A DNA stretch of 64,000 nt from DATLMR01 sp035634255 (GTDB lineage Bacteria > Acidobacteriota > Blastocatellia > UBA7656). Shown here piece after piece: positions 51,648 to 60,785 of the stretch (the first letter of the stretch is position 1; every line of letters starts with the position of its first letter). The position numbers and the translations under genes are program-made. The notes below the pieces were generated by a model. It ran no database searches, was not told where the DNA came from, and saw only the letters and a program-made list of their open reading frames with translations. Location of the stretch: assembly GCA_035634255.1 (NCBI GenBank), contig DASQDI010000085.1, forward strand, positions 1-64,000, read 5' to 3'.

Positions 51648-52697
51648 TCACTGTCGGACTCGGGTTAAGAACACGTCCCAGGCCCAGCGCCCTAGCTGCT
51701 CGCCGCGCGAGTCGTAGACTCTGGCCCTGTAGCGGAACCAGTTGCCGTGCTCGTCTCGCTGCTTCTTCTCCTTGTAATCGAGATCGAACGAGGCCACGCC
51801 GAGCGAAGGCAGGGTGAAAAGCTCGCCCGCCTCCGAGGTGGCGTTGTGGTTTATGTCCTGCCAGAGTCGTAGGAAAGAGAAGATGGCATCGCGGCTATCT
51901 ATGAGGCCATCATCGTTGCCGCCATTGGCGGGTTTGTCATACTCGGCAAGGGCAAGGAAACCGTTAGGCTCTGTTGAAGCGGGCTGAGGGGTGAAGTTGC
52001 CGAACAACTCTGCCCCGTTGTCGATAGCCCCATTGCCATTCCGGTCGAAAGCGAGCCAGGCATCGTCGGAGCCCAAACTGGTCCAGGCGAGGGTTTCAGC
52101 GGTTCCGTCACCGTTAATGTCAAAGCCGACGCCGTTGTGAGGGTCGGTGAGGTCGAACCCGTCGCCCCGGATGTCGATGAGAATGGGGCTAGGAGGATCA
52201 AAGAGCGGAGGCGTTACATCTCCGCCTCCGCCTCCCTCATCTCCGCCGGTGTCACATACATGCGTTATAAGAGAATCAGTTCTTCTCTGGACAAATGAAC
52301 ATGATTTTGCGGTCGTTTTATCTGATTCGAAAACCTTACGATCATCGACATTCTGCACCCAATAACCCCACTGAGCAATCGGGCAATAAAAAATAGGCCA
52401 GCAGAATGGATCGGTGCAGGTGAACATACCTGAAGCCTGCCCTTTGCCATGCGCTTCCCTTGGATTCCAGGTGGCACCGTCGGGAAAACTTACATGCCAG
52501 AAAGAGCTTTTCGTAAGCTCACAGTGGACTGTCCACACCTCACAGTCATCGTTAACAAGGCTGTAAGTCGGGACGCATGGCCCAGGCTCGGGACGTGAGC
52601 AAATATCGGTTCCGGTGCAATCATCGCTTTGAGCCGTGCGAAAGCTAAAGGTTAAACAAAATACGATGGACAACATGATTAATTTTTTGCATTTCAT
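51648..52697 (-). CDS. Secreted Cys-rich protein with calcium-loop C-terminal domain, unknown
   Basis: 349 aa from the ATG at 52697 (GAAGGA upstream); a longer frame lacks support. A signal peptide covers about 1-22. The first 165 residues hold many cysteines (CTGTDIC, ENDDCE-like, CTDPFCWPIFYC) and may be disulfide-bonded. A Gly-rich hinge follows. The second half has ILIDIRGDGFDLTD, GFDINGDGTAETLAWT, DAWLAFDRNGNGAIDNGAELFGNFT and LWQDINHNATSEAGELFTL, which are Asp-Gly calcium loops as in dockerin or RTX-associated secreted proteins. It is followed 18 bp later by tRNA-Thr on the other strand. Confidence 0.7.
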   Translation of the reverse strand: MKCKKLIMLSIVFCLTFSFRTAQSDDCTGTDICSRPEPGPCVPTYSLVNDDCEVWTVHCELTKSSFWHVSFPDGATWNPREAHGKGQASGMFTCTDPFCWPIFYCPIAQWGYWVQNVDDRKVFESDKTTAKSCSFVQRRTDSLITHVCDTGGDEGGGGGDVTPPLFDPPSPILIDIRGDGFDLTDPHNGVGFDINGDGTAETLAWTSLGSDDAWLAFDRNGNGAIDNGAELFGNFTPQPASTEPNGFLALAEYDKPANGGNDDGLIDSRDAIFSFLRLWQDINHNATSEAGELFTLPSLGVASFDLDYKEKKQRDEHGNWFRYRARVYDSRGEQLGRWAWDVFLTRVRQ

Positions 52698-52764
52698 AGA
52701 AATCCTTCGCAGGCGCACGGCCCGGGCCAGAAGAGGGTATGGTGTCACGAAAGTGGGTTGGCGA

Positions 52765-53562
52765 TTATAGCTTGGCTGCTCTTTTATTATTTAAATCCAT
52801 GAGCTTGGTTAGCCCCTCGCGGACTGTTCTGCTGCCCTGAAGTTCGCCCGGGAGTACCGCGCTCCCTTTACTTTTACTCCACTGCTCAATATCTTCGATC
52901 TGTTTAAGCACATGCTGTTTCATATAATGAAGGCCAACCTGAAAGGCAATAGGTTCCCCTTCCGGTCTTTTTTCCGGGAGCGCCGCAACCCTGGATTTCA
53001 GCTTGCTGAGCGCGGAGAGTTGGTCGGTATCAGCCTCTTTGAATAACGATTGTATCTCACGATTAATCCGGTTCAATTGTACTTTCTGCCCTCGGCGATC
53101 ATTCAGTATGAAGGTGCCGCTGTTGAAATCGCCCTCGATAGATTTATCCTCGAATACGACGGCGCTGATTGTAACGTCCTGGTATCCAACCCCCTGAGCG
53201 TCTCTTCTCACCAAATTACTGAGAGGGGTTTGGAACTCCTCCTCCTCCCCCGGGGCGACCGACTCATCCCCGAGGATATAATCTATCCCGGTTTCCCACC
53301 CATCGCTTGCGGAAATTCTGTATGCGGTAATCGATTTTCCGGAGGTGTTCCGCAACCGCAGTTGCAGCAGCCTTCCGACTCTTTCCACTCCGACAAGGTG
53401 AAAGGATTCGGTTCGGTTCTTTACCTCAGGGAGTTTGTCCTGTAGATCGTCAGACTGATTGCTTGAGGACCATGAGCTTGTGCTTAAAAAAACGCACCCG
53501 ACGAGTACGAGGATTAAGGTAATGAAATTCCTGCTACCCGATAGGAGTTTATTGTTGCTCAT
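52765..53562 (-). CDS. Secreted protein of unknown function
   Basis: 265 aa from the ATG at 53562 (AGGGAG 4-9 nt upstream). A signal peptide covers about 1-32 (ITLILVLVGCVFLS); a lipobox-like LVGC inside it makes a lipoprotein possible. A beta-rich domain (about 40-150) has GVERVGRLLQLRLRNTSGKSITAYRISASDG. A helical region follows (about 160-265) with QLSALSKLKSRVAALPEKR. It lies 67 bp upstream of the Cys-rich secreted protein on the same strand and is probably cotranscribed with it. I recognise no family. Confidence 0.65.
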   Translation of the reverse strand: MSNNKLLSGSRNFITLILVLVGCVFLSTSSWSSSNQSDDLQDKLPEVKNRTESFHLVGVERVGRLLQLRLRNTSGKSITAYRISASDGWETGIDYILGDESVAPGEEEEFQTPLSNLVRRDAQGVGYQDVTISAVVFEDKSIEGDFNSGTFILNDRRGQKVQLNRINREIQSLFKEADTDQLSALSKLKSRVAALPEKRPEGEPIAFQVGLHYMKQHVLKQIEDIEQWSKSKGSAVLPGELQGSRTVREGLTKLMDLNNKRAAKL

Positions 53563-54300
53563 AATTCTCCCTGGCATTGTAAAGCGGCTGTTCTAGTCCA
53601 CTGGGGTAATGTACATATCATTACTTTCATCACCGCGTCAATAAAATCGTCCAAATCATTAAGCCGTACATGGTAAGCATGGTCTTGGTGTGCTTCTATA
53701 GGTCAAGGCGTAAATCGTGCGGCTTTCATGGGTTTCCACTTTAGGAAGCGCTTCAATTTCGATATGGCACTAATTAGATGCTATATGGAAAACATTGACG
53801 GAGCAGATATTCGAATAAGCTGAAATCGCCTGATTAAGGCAGTCATGAGGGTAGATTCTGGAAGAGATGGGGAGCCGGATGGTCATTTTGAAATATCTCT
53901 AGGATCGTTTCGATAATCGGCTTCCGAATCCGACCTATCGAGCAAGTCTGCTTCGGTAAACGCCTGGCTTCCGATTAAGATTTCTTAATTGGAAATAGAA
54001 TTATTTTACACTTCTCCTGGAGGGCATAGAGTTCGCCTTCACATAGTTCGCCGCTGCGAAGCTCAATACCGTGATCACAATGGTTAACGGCAGGACGCGG
54101 CAAAAAGTGGCGCGCAATGGTTCCGGCACGAACCTGAATATGATCGTTATTCCCGCGCTCTATCTGAAATATGGTCGTAGTGAGGCCGGTGCGACATCCA
54201 CCGAGTTCGCGACGGGCCGCGAGTCTATGGTGATGGGGGATTGATTTAGTGAGAAACAAAAAGCCCTGATTTGTGCAGAGAAAGAATTTGAATTCTAGTT
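53563..54300. other. 738-bp stretch with no intact gene; contains decayed sequence
   Basis: The base composition is clearly lower in G+C than the left part of the window. Short frames end quickly in all phases. The only recognisable content is a remnant of an RND efflux permease near 54047-54244 (listed separately). The remainder has no motif I can name. Confidence 0.6.
54047..54244 (+). pseudogene. C-terminal remnant of an RND efflux permease (CusA/HAE-like)
   Basis: The frame ending at TGA 54242-54244 reads NLNMIVIPALYLKYGRSEAGATS before its tail. This matches the last TM helix and end of heavy-metal or HAE-type RND pumps, which read like STLLNMIVIPALYLRFG. The residues before it (VARNGSG) do not match, and an in-frame TAG lies at 54044-54046. 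No other part of the 1000-residue pump is seen. It is therefore a fragment. Confidence 0.5.
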
Positions 54301-54996
54301 TCAAGCCTTTGTATGATTGTTCATCATACCTGCGGGCGTGATTTGGCCTTCGCGCATTACTATTATGCGATTGGCTAGCGTTGATGCTTCGCTTTCATCG
54401 TGAGTAATGTAGATGGTTGTAATATTAAGCATCCGTCGCAGGGCCGCAAATTCTTTGAGCAAATCGCTCTTCAGGCGCGCATCAAGGTTGGACATCGGTT
54501 CGTCGAGCAAGAGTAGCCGGGGCCTCGAGATCAAAGCTCGCGCTATAGCTGCGCGCTGCTGCTCGCCTCCGGAGAGCTGGCCGGGATAGCTTTGGCCGAG
54601 GGATTCTATTCGCACTAATCTCAGTACCTCTGAGATTCGATCTGCCCGCTCGCGCTTTGGCACATCCGCCGAAGATAAAACAAAATCGAGACTTTCGGTT
54701 ATGGTTAAGTGAGGCCACAAAGCAAGGTCTTGAAATACGAATCCGATCCCTCGCTTGCTCGGCTGCACAAGGTTTTGGCCGTCAGCCGCTACCTTATTGC
54801 TTTCGATCCAGACTTCGCCCTCATCCGGTTTCTCTAATCCGGCGATTATGCGTATCGTCGTTGTCTTGCCGGACCCGCTCGCGCCCAGCAGCGCCACGAC
54901 CTCTCCTTGAGCAACATCGAGCGACACGCCCTTTAATATTACGCGATCACCGAACCGCTTCCTTACATTAATCAGTCGGACAAAGGGGCCATCCAT
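54301..54996 (-). CDS. fbpC: Iron(III)/spermidine-type ABC transporter ATPase, short form
   Basis: 231 aa. Walker A is LLGASGSGKTTTIRII, the Q-loop is GFVFQDLALWPH, the signature is LSGGEQQRAAIARAL and Walker B is LLLLDEPMSNLDARL, with the H-loop in TIYITHDE. Homologues of the FbpC/PotA group normally have a C-terminal TOBE domain of about 100 residues that is absent here; the protein ends after REGQITPAG. Its ATG overlaps the permease stop (TAATG), so translation is coupled. It energises the permease and binding protein upstream. Confidence 0.87.
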   Translation of the reverse strand: MDGPFVRLINVRKRFGDRVILKGVSLDVAQGEVVALLGASGSGKTTTIRIIAGLEKPDEGEVWIESNKVAADGQNLVQPSKRGIGFVFQDLALWPHLTITESLDFVLSSADVPKRERADRISEVLRLVRIESLGQSYPGQLSGGEQQRAAIARALISRPRLLLLDEPMSNLDARLKSDLLKEFAALRRMLNITTIYITHDESEASTLANRIIVMREGQITPAGMMNNHTKA

Positions 54997-56621
54997 TATC
55001 GCTTGCTCTCTCGAATTCGAGATAGACTGCCCAATATAATAAGCGGCAGCAGGACAATTCCCGCCTGCATGAGCGCAAGCGTAGCAACATGGCTTGAGGG
55101 GGCGTTGGCAATCATAGTGTAAACGTGAACGGGCAACGTATCCTTACCGGGAGGAGCTACAAGCACCACAACTCCAAGCTCGCCGAAGGCCAGAATGAAT
55201 GATATGACCCAGGCGGCAGCAAGCCCCGATTGTATTTGAGGGAGAATGATGCGGGCAAAGGTTCGCAGCCAGCCCGCGCCTGAAACTTCGGCTGCTTCCT
55301 CAAAGGATGCGGGAACCTGGCGAATACTTGCTGCAAGAATGAGAGCGGCAATGGGCACAAATCTGGCAAGGTAAGCGATTATTATGATTGCCGAGCTTGT
55401 ATAAACCTGACCCGGCAGGCCCGGCCTGTTCCACAAGCTGATAAGTCCTACTCCGATAACCGTGCCCGGCACAGCAAAGATCAATATAAATGAAAAATCC
55501 AAGAGATTACGAAATGATGACTTTATCCGGTTTCGCCAGTAACCAAGCAGGACAGATAGACCCACTATAAGCGTTGCTCCAAGGGCAGCAAACAGGATGC
55601 TATTAATGATGGGGCTGCCGGACGCTCTTATAGCGGAAACAACCCGATCCATTCGGCCCGCTTCAACTACGAGCACCGTCAGAGGTGATATGACAGCGGT
55701 AGCGATTACCAGTGCCATCCATCCGAGCATAGGCGCTTGCCAGCGACCGGCATTGATGGGCAGGCCCGGATGCGAGCTGCGCCTGGTTGTCAGGAGTCGC
55801 TCACCTGTAATGAGCTTGACCATGATTCCGGTCATCAGGGCAAGTAGCACCAGGGGAGCAGCAAGCGCGGTAGCCGCGCCGAAATCGTAGAGAGCGGAGA
55901 AGGTGGTAAAAACCTCTGTGGTAAAGACCGGCACCCGCAACAATCCCGGCACGCCGAATTCAGAGATGGCAAGAATGAAGATGATGAGAGCGGCGGCAGC
56001 CACGCTTGGAGTGATAAGCGGTAACGTAATACGCCGGACGACGCGGCTCATACCTGCGACTAGCAACCCGGCCTCCTCAAGGCGACCGTCAACACGCCGC
56101 GCCGCCGCTTCCGTCGCCAGCATTGAGAGGGGGTAGAAACCTAGCCCGAGTACGACAACCGCTCCAGGCAGGCTGTATGTCCAGCTTGAAAGAGCATCGT
56201 ACCCTGATACCTGCGCGATCAAACCCGCAGACCCTCCGATGTAAATCCATGCGAGGGCCAAGATATAAGGTGGGATTACCAAAGGAGCAATAAGAACAAT
56301 CCTCAGAAGTCGCTTTATTGGAAGATCGACCCGAGCCAAAAGCAGGCCGAGCGGGGCTCCTAGGGCTGTGGCAACGATTGTGCTGCCAGCCCCCAGCACC
56401 ATGCTGTTGAATAGTAAGCTGCGCTGCCTGGGCTCAACGATAAGCCTGCCGTAGTTCTTTAAGCTAAAATTGTCAGCACTGTCCAGAAAGGAACCGCCGA
56501 GCATGTAGATGATCGGGAGCACGCATAGGATTATGAAAAATCCTGCGGCAAGGCCGATAGCTACAGAGCGAGACGATGGTAAGGTAAAAGCGCGCCGAAA
56601 TATCTCCGTAGTCGCCCTCAT
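54996..56621 (-). CDS. fbpB: Iron(III) ABC transporter permease, two fused modules
   Basis: 541 aa with about 12 TM helices. Each half has a permease core with an EAA loop: RLEEAGLLVAGMSRVVRRITLPLITP (about 180-205) and SFEEAAEVSGAGWLRTFARIILPQIQSG (about 435-465). The two-module form is usual for FbpB/SfuB. It follows fbpA by 21 bp and overlaps fbpC by one base. It takes ferric iron across the inner membrane. Confidence 0.9.
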   Translation of the reverse strand: MRATTEIFRRAFTLPSSRSVAIGLAAGFFIILCVLPIIYMLGGSFLDSADNFSLKNYGRLIVEPRQRSLLFNSMVLGAGSTIVATALGAPLGLLLARVDLPIKRLLRIVLIAPLVIPPYILALAWIYIGGSAGLIAQVSGYDALSSWTYSLPGAVVVLGLGFYPLSMLATEAAARRVDGRLEEAGLLVAGMSRVVRRITLPLITPSVAAAALIIFILAISEFGVPGLLRVPVFTTEVFTTFSALYDFGAATALAAPLVLLALMTGIMVKLITGERLLTTRRSSHPGLPINAGRWQAPMLGWMALVIATAVISPLTVLVVEAGRMDRVVSAIRASGSPIINSILFAALGATLIVGLSVLLGYWRNRIKSSFRNLLDFSFILIFAVPGTVIGVGLISLWNRPGLPGQVYTSSAIIIIAYLARFVPIAALILAASIRQVPASFEEAAEVSGAGWLRTFARIILPQIQSGLAAAWVISFILAFGELGVVVLVAPPGKDTLPVHVYTMIANAPSSHVATLALMQAGIVLLPLIILGSLSRIRESKR

Positions 56622-56642
56622 CTCAATTATTGGAGCCCGTCT

Positions 56643-57704
56643 TTAAAGACCGAGAATATTCTGCAAGCGGCGCGTCACGTCTTCCACACGATCAGCGGCC
56701 TTGCCGTAGTCAAGAGTCATCGGCTTGAAGGAATTGATCGGAGGAATACTCTTCGGCGCTTCGACCCCCTGATGCAGGGGTATCTGCACGGCTTCCGACT
56801 GAGCGAGCAGTCGTTCAACCTCAGTCGATAGCAGATAATCTATCAGCCTCTTGCCTGCTTCTTGATGTGGGGCGCCCGCGATGAGCGAAATCATGTTAGG
56901 CATGACGGGAACGCCCACTCCGTTACTGTCAGGTAAAATCATAGCTACCGGCTGCTTATCTTCGAGAGCTACGTTTACATCGTCGGTATCCGTAAGCCCG
57001 ACCTTGACCTCACCGCGAGCCACCATATCGCGCACGACTGAATTGCCGGGCACAATCTTCACGTCATTCGCCTTCAGTTTTCTAAAGAACTCATCTGCTT
57101 TATCGTCGCCCAACTCCGTATACAGCGCAGCCACATGAAAGGAAGTGGAACCGAAACGCGGATCGGCGATGGCCACCTGGCCTTTCCACTTCGGATCAGT
57201 CAGATCAAGGACAGATTTCGGCGCTTCTTCAGTCTTCACCAGATTGGTATTGTAGACGATTACACGCATGCGAGCCGAGAAGCCTGTCCAATAGGCTTCG
57301 ACATCTTTGAATGTATCCGGTATGCCTTCAGCGCTCGGCGATTTATAAGGCGCGAGCACGCCCCTGCTTTTCAGGACTAAAGTTCGCACCGGCTCATTCG
57401 ACCAGAAAACATCAGCCTGTGGGTTGTTTTTTTCAGCAAGCAGACGGTTAGCTAAACCGGTGCTTTTGGTTTCCTCAGAATCATAGACCGCGTTTACCTT
57501 CACGCCTGTCTTTTGCTCGTAGGCTTGCAATATCGGCTCGGAGAAGACGCGATCAGTCGAAACGTAGACCGTGACCTCGTCGGCTGCCTGCCCAATATTG
57601 CTGTTGCGAGCCGTGCCCTGCTGCGAGCCCGCACAGGCGGCAAGCAGCAGCGCAATGATCAGCCCGACAACTATCTTTGTCTCACTGTTTGCTTTGCGGG
57701 TCAT
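56643..57704 (-). CDS. fbpA: Iron(III) ABC transporter substrate-binding lipoprotein
   Basis: 353 aa. A lipoprotein signal is followed by LLLAACAGS (lipobox LAAC). The mature part has VTVYVSTDRVFSEPILQAYEQKTGVKVNAVYDSEETKSTGLANRLLAEKNNPQADVFWSNEP, the FbpA/IdiA/SfuA signature. It also has the VYNTN strand and GKRLIDYLLSTEVERLLAQSEAVQIPL near the end. Tyr residues that bind iron in FbpA are replaced or shifted, so substrate specificity is not certain. Its ATG overlaps the DUF1259 stop (ATGA). Confidence 0.88.
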   Translation of the reverse strand: MTRKANSETKIVVGLIIALLLAACAGSQQGTARNSNIGQAADEVTVYVSTDRVFSEPILQAYEQKTGVKVNAVYDSEETKSTGLANRLLAEKNNPQADVFWSNEPVRTLVLKSRGVLAPYKSPSAEGIPDTFKDVEAYWTGFSARMRVIVYNTNLVKTEEAPKSVLDLTDPKWKGQVAIADPRFGSTSFHVAALYTELGDDKADEFFRKLKANDVKIVPGNSVVRDMVARGEVKVGLTDTDDVNVALEDKQPVAMILPDSNGVGVPVMPNMISLIAGAPHQEAGKRLIDYLLSTEVERLLAQSEAVQIPLHQGVEAPKSIPPINSFKPMTLDYGKAADRVEDVTRRLQNILGL

Positions 57705-58690
57705 CTCACCTCGCCTTTAGCCGAGTTGGTCTTATCGAGCGCAGCCTTTAACCCTCGCGCAAGTTTTACCGCGTCATCATTGGCCCAGAAGTGCATGAAG
57801 AACAAGCGCGGCTCCTCAGAGAGCATGTGAGAGTGCAGAGCTGTGACTTCAATACCGTTCTCTCGCAATGCGCGAATCACGGGATTAACTTCGCTTGCTG
57901 TCATTACGAAATCGCCGGTGATCGCCGCTTTGCCTCCGCCTGTCGGCTGGAAGTTTATGGCAGTCGCTAGGCCCATTGAAGGCGGAATATCCATACCGTG
58001 CTCCGTGATCTTTTCCGCGCGAGGGACGCCGAATTGATAGGTTCCTCCGTTTGCTTTACCGGCGAAACCGATGATCTGATCCAGTTGTTTTGTGTCTATA
58101 CCCAGGTCCTGGGGCTGTGCTGCTCCAGCCGGTGCGCTGAGGGGAGTCTTGGTCAGGGCAAGCGCTGCGCGGATACTCTGAGCTATCTTGACCGGATCGC
58201 CATGCGCGCTGATATGCATGTACATAATGCGCGGAGACTCGTCGAGCACATGGTTGTGCAGCGCTGATTGCTCAACGCCACTTTGTTGCAGCTTCAACAT
58301 GACCGGGTTTATTTCGTCTTCCAGCAGGACGAGATCACCCATCACCATCGCTTGATCGCCCATCTTCTTGAAGGCCACCCAGGAGCCTAGAGCGAGCGCG
58401 GGCTTGATCTGCACACCTCTTGCAGTCACCTTTAAATCACTTCTGGGGAAGCTGAATTTGAAGACATCGCCCGGCTGTATCGCTCCCGCTTTACCAATCG
58501 CCTGTTCAACTGCTTTCCACTCGGCGGGCGTGGGCGATTGCTGTCCTGTGATTTCGTATGAAGCGCCAGTCAATAGTAGTGTCAGCACCGATGTTAAAAG
58601 CAACTGTGCTGTCTTTGGTAATGACCGGCTCAGAATGCGCTGAATAAAGCTGTAAGGGTTAAATTCCATTTGATGAGATTGCTGTTTCAT
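57701..58690 (-). CDS. DUF1259 protein with two repeats, exported
   Basis: 329 aa. A signal or TM segment (about 25-45) precedes two copies of the DUF1259 domain: EWKAVEQAIGKAGAIQPGDVFKFSFPRSDL (about 60-185) and QLDQIIGFAGKANGGTYQFGVPRAEK (about 200-320). Each copy ends with a histidine-rich core, LHNHVLDESPRIMYMHISAHGD and LHSHMLSEEPRLFFMHFWANDD, where the conserved His residues may bind metal. The family's role is unknown. Translation is coupled to fbpA by an ATGA overlap, which suggests a role in metal uptake. AGGAG precedes the ATG. Confidence 0.85.
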   Translation of the reverse strand: MKQQSHQMEFNPYSFIQRILSRSLPKTAQLLLTSVLTLLLTGASYEITGQQSPTPAEWKAVEQAIGKAGAIQPGDVFKFSFPRSDLKVTARGVQIKPALALGSWVAFKKMGDQAMVMGDLVLLEDEINPVMLKLQQSGVEQSALHNHVLDESPRIMYMHISAHGDPVKIAQSIRAALALTKTPLSAPAGAAQPQDLGIDTKQLDQIIGFAGKANGGTYQFGVPRAEKITEHGMDIPPSMGLATAINFQPTGGGKAAITGDFVMTASEVNPVIRALRENGIEVTALHSHMLSEEPRLFFMHFWANDDAVKLARGLKAALDKTNSAKGEVR

Positions 58691-58797
58691 TGCCCCATTC
58701 TCCTTTTTCGTTCAATTTTACCGCCAGCGAGAAACACAAGAATGATATTTAGTGCTTTCATATAATGACATCCTCAAAATATCCTGCGCGATCCTCT

Positions 58798-59532
58798 TTA
58801 ACGCGCAACAACCCGGAGGTCGTCAAAATGGGTTATCGAGTCCGCTTTCGTCCAGAGCCCAATCTTTCCCGCGTCTTTGAACGTGTCGTCCTCCACTTCA
58901 TAAAGCGGCCTGTCGTTGAGGTAGACTTCAAAGAGGTTCCCTTTCGCTGTGACCTTCAGGATGCTCCACTGTGAAGAGGGCACTTCGGCCTTCTTCCCAT
59001 AAGTGCGTCCTTCACCTTTCACAGGAAGATCGGTCCGCTTTCCATTCTCTACTTTATAAAGTACTACATTATTCTCAAGCGCGTTGGCGCGCACTATGTA
59101 GTAGTTATTCGCGTCCTTGAGTCGAAAGACCAGACCCGCCGCCTGATCCACTTTGCCGGAGATCGGCTTGAACCTTACGCTCAACTCAAGATCCTTGAAA
59201 ATTCCATCGTCAGCGATGGCGAGCGGGAAGCGAGAGCTGGTGCTATCTGAAGAAACTTGAGCGAGCACATTAGGCTGCGAAGGGGCGCTCGGGTCCGCCT
59301 TGACCTGCCATTCCCCTGCCGCTCCTCCTCCTGTCAGCGCGCCGTGAAATCTTTCCGGCATCCGATCTACGGCGTCATTATCGAAATTGTAGATAAACTC
59401 TTTGCCAGCCGGTTGCAGAGGCGCTGGTGACTCAGGTGCAGCTTGGGGCTTTGACTGAGCGCATCCCGCAATAACAAGAGATGTAAAGAGCATGACTCCC
59501 AACGCTATTCTGAATTTATGTTCAACTCGCAT
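58798..59532 (-). CDS. Lipoprotein with a jelly-roll (DUF1080/LamG-like) domain
   Basis: 244 aa from the ATG at 59532, which overlaps the MFS stop by 11 bp. A lipoprotein signal (LVIAGC lipobox) precedes a concanavalin-like domain. Strands include FIYNFDNDAVDRMPERF, LELSVRFKPISGKVDQAAGLVFRLKDANNYYIVRANALENNVVLYKVENG, WSILKVTAKGNLFEVYLNDRPLYEVEDDTFKDAGKIGLWTKADSITHFDDLRV. The fold is that of 3-keto-disaccharide hydrolase-like proteins, but catalytic residues are not identifiable. It stands between the MFS exporter and DUF1259. Confidence 0.78.
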   Translation of the reverse strand: MRVEHKFRIALGVMLFTSLVIAGCAQSKPQAAPESPAPLQPAGKEFIYNFDNDAVDRMPERFHGALTGGGAAGEWQVKADPSAPSQPNVLAQVSSDSTSSRFPLAIADDGIFKDLELSVRFKPISGKVDQAAGLVFRLKDANNYYIVRANALENNVVLYKVENGKRTDLPVKGEGRTYGKKAEVPSSQWSILKVTAKGNLFEVYLNDRPLYEVEDDTFKDAGKIGLWTKADSITHFDDLRVVAR

Positions 59533-60745
59533 ATCTCTCCTCCACTGTTGCTGCGAAGACGATAGTACCGATAATGCCGATGACTCCCGCTGTGATGAAC
59601 GGCGTTTGCGGCGCGATTTCCCAAAGCAGACCGCCGATGGCGGCTGCCGGTGTGATAGAGAGGCTTCGCACGAGGTAATAAAGCCCCACGGAGCGAGCCC
59701 GCAAGTTGGGCTCAGCAAAGTCTACTATCATGGCTTTCCGCGAAGGCTCGCCGATCTCTCGTAACCCTCCAATGATAAAGGCTACAACCAACGACGCGAA
59801 GCCGGAAGCAAATGCCACCGCGACGGGAAAGAGCGCGAAGCAAGCGAAGGTGGCTATTACGAACGGCTTGCGCCCGACGCGGTCAGCTATCCTTCCCGCC
59901 GGGATATAAACAATTATGGACGCTATGATCTGTATGGCAACCAGAACGCTATACTGCGCGATGCTTATGCCGAGCACGTTAGTCACATAGAGGACGACGA
60001 ATATATCCGCCATACCTTCGCATGCTCGGATGATGATATCGGAGATGAGCAACCGCTTGAGGGCCGCGTGAAAGGATTGCCACACGCCCCGTATATTCAC
60101 GGTATCGCGCGCGGCAACCGGCACGTTGACGGCAAGCACGATGACCGCCGTGAGCGCTGCGAGCGCCAGGGTTATGGCAAGGCCCGTGCGCATGCCCGCC
60201 TGAATACCTACGCCCGCGATTAAGGCCCCGCCGATCAGCGGCGAGACGACCATCGGCACCCGCTTCAACATGGACTGGAGCGTGAAACCCATCGCGCGGC
60301 GGCCCTTCGGGAGCGCATCGCCAATGACTGCGAAGATGGCGGGGGAGGCCATGCTGTGCCAGGCCATCGCGAATGCAAGCCCTATGAATATGAAAGGCCA
60401 CGAAGGGCTGAGCATATAGATGAGGTATCCTGCTGAAGCAACCGCGATGAAAATAAGAAACGCATGGCGGCGTCCGAAGCGATCCGCGAGCCACCCGCCC
60501 GGATATTGATAGAGCGCGTCGAAGAAATCTTCCGCAGTCCCGAATAAACCGATCACGCCGGGGCCAGCGCCGAGCGACTCCATATATTTTGGAAGGAATT
60601 TCTTCCAAAGCTCCTCGCCCATTCCAAGAAGCAAGACCGCCATCGAAGCGGCAGCCACGTTGCGCTCAAGACCCAAAAAGTCAGCAACTCGCCCTCGCCA
60701 TGTCGCGGCATCCCCCAGTGATTCTTGTTTGTCTCTCGCTACCAA
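59522..60745 (-). CDS. MFS transporter
   Basis: 407 aa starting at a TTG with GAGG upstream. About 12 TM helices are predicted. The motif A region is GGWLADRFGRRHAFLIF (about 85-101), and its counterpart in the second half is AGRIADRVGRKPFVIATF. The end is INSIVFAATV-like TM and short. The substrate is unknown. It starts 40 bp after the OCD-like gene and overlaps the following lipoprotein gene. Confidence 0.88.
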   Translation of the reverse strand: MVARDKQESLGDAATWRGRVADFLGLERNVAAASMAVLLLGMGEELWKKFLPKYMESLGAGPGVIGLFGTAEDFFDALYQYPGGWLADRFGRRHAFLIFIAVASAGYLIYMLSPSWPFIFIGLAFAMAWHSMASPAIFAVIGDALPKGRRAMGFTLQSMLKRVPMVVSPLIGGALIAGVGIQAGMRTGLAITLALAALTAVIVLAVNVPVAARDTVNIRGVWQSFHAALKRLLISDIIIRACEGMADIFVVLYVTNVLGISIAQYSVLVAIQIIASIIVYIPAGRIADRVGRKPFVIATFACFALFPVAVAFASGFASLVVAFIIGGLREIGEPSRKAMIVDFAEPNLRARSVGLYYLVRSLSITPAAAIGGLLWEIAPQTPFITAGVIGIIGTIVFAATVEERYAS

Positions 60746-60785
60746 CCTCTACCTCAATTGCAGGACAGGGCATGTCTAGTTCAAA

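Noticed and set aside
53975..54304. 109-codon leftward frame overlapping the fbpC stop
   Set aside because: It begins with a TTG overlapping the stop and its product is irregular, without TOBE features. The other strand of the same DNA has the recognisable RND remnant, so this frame is likely spurious.
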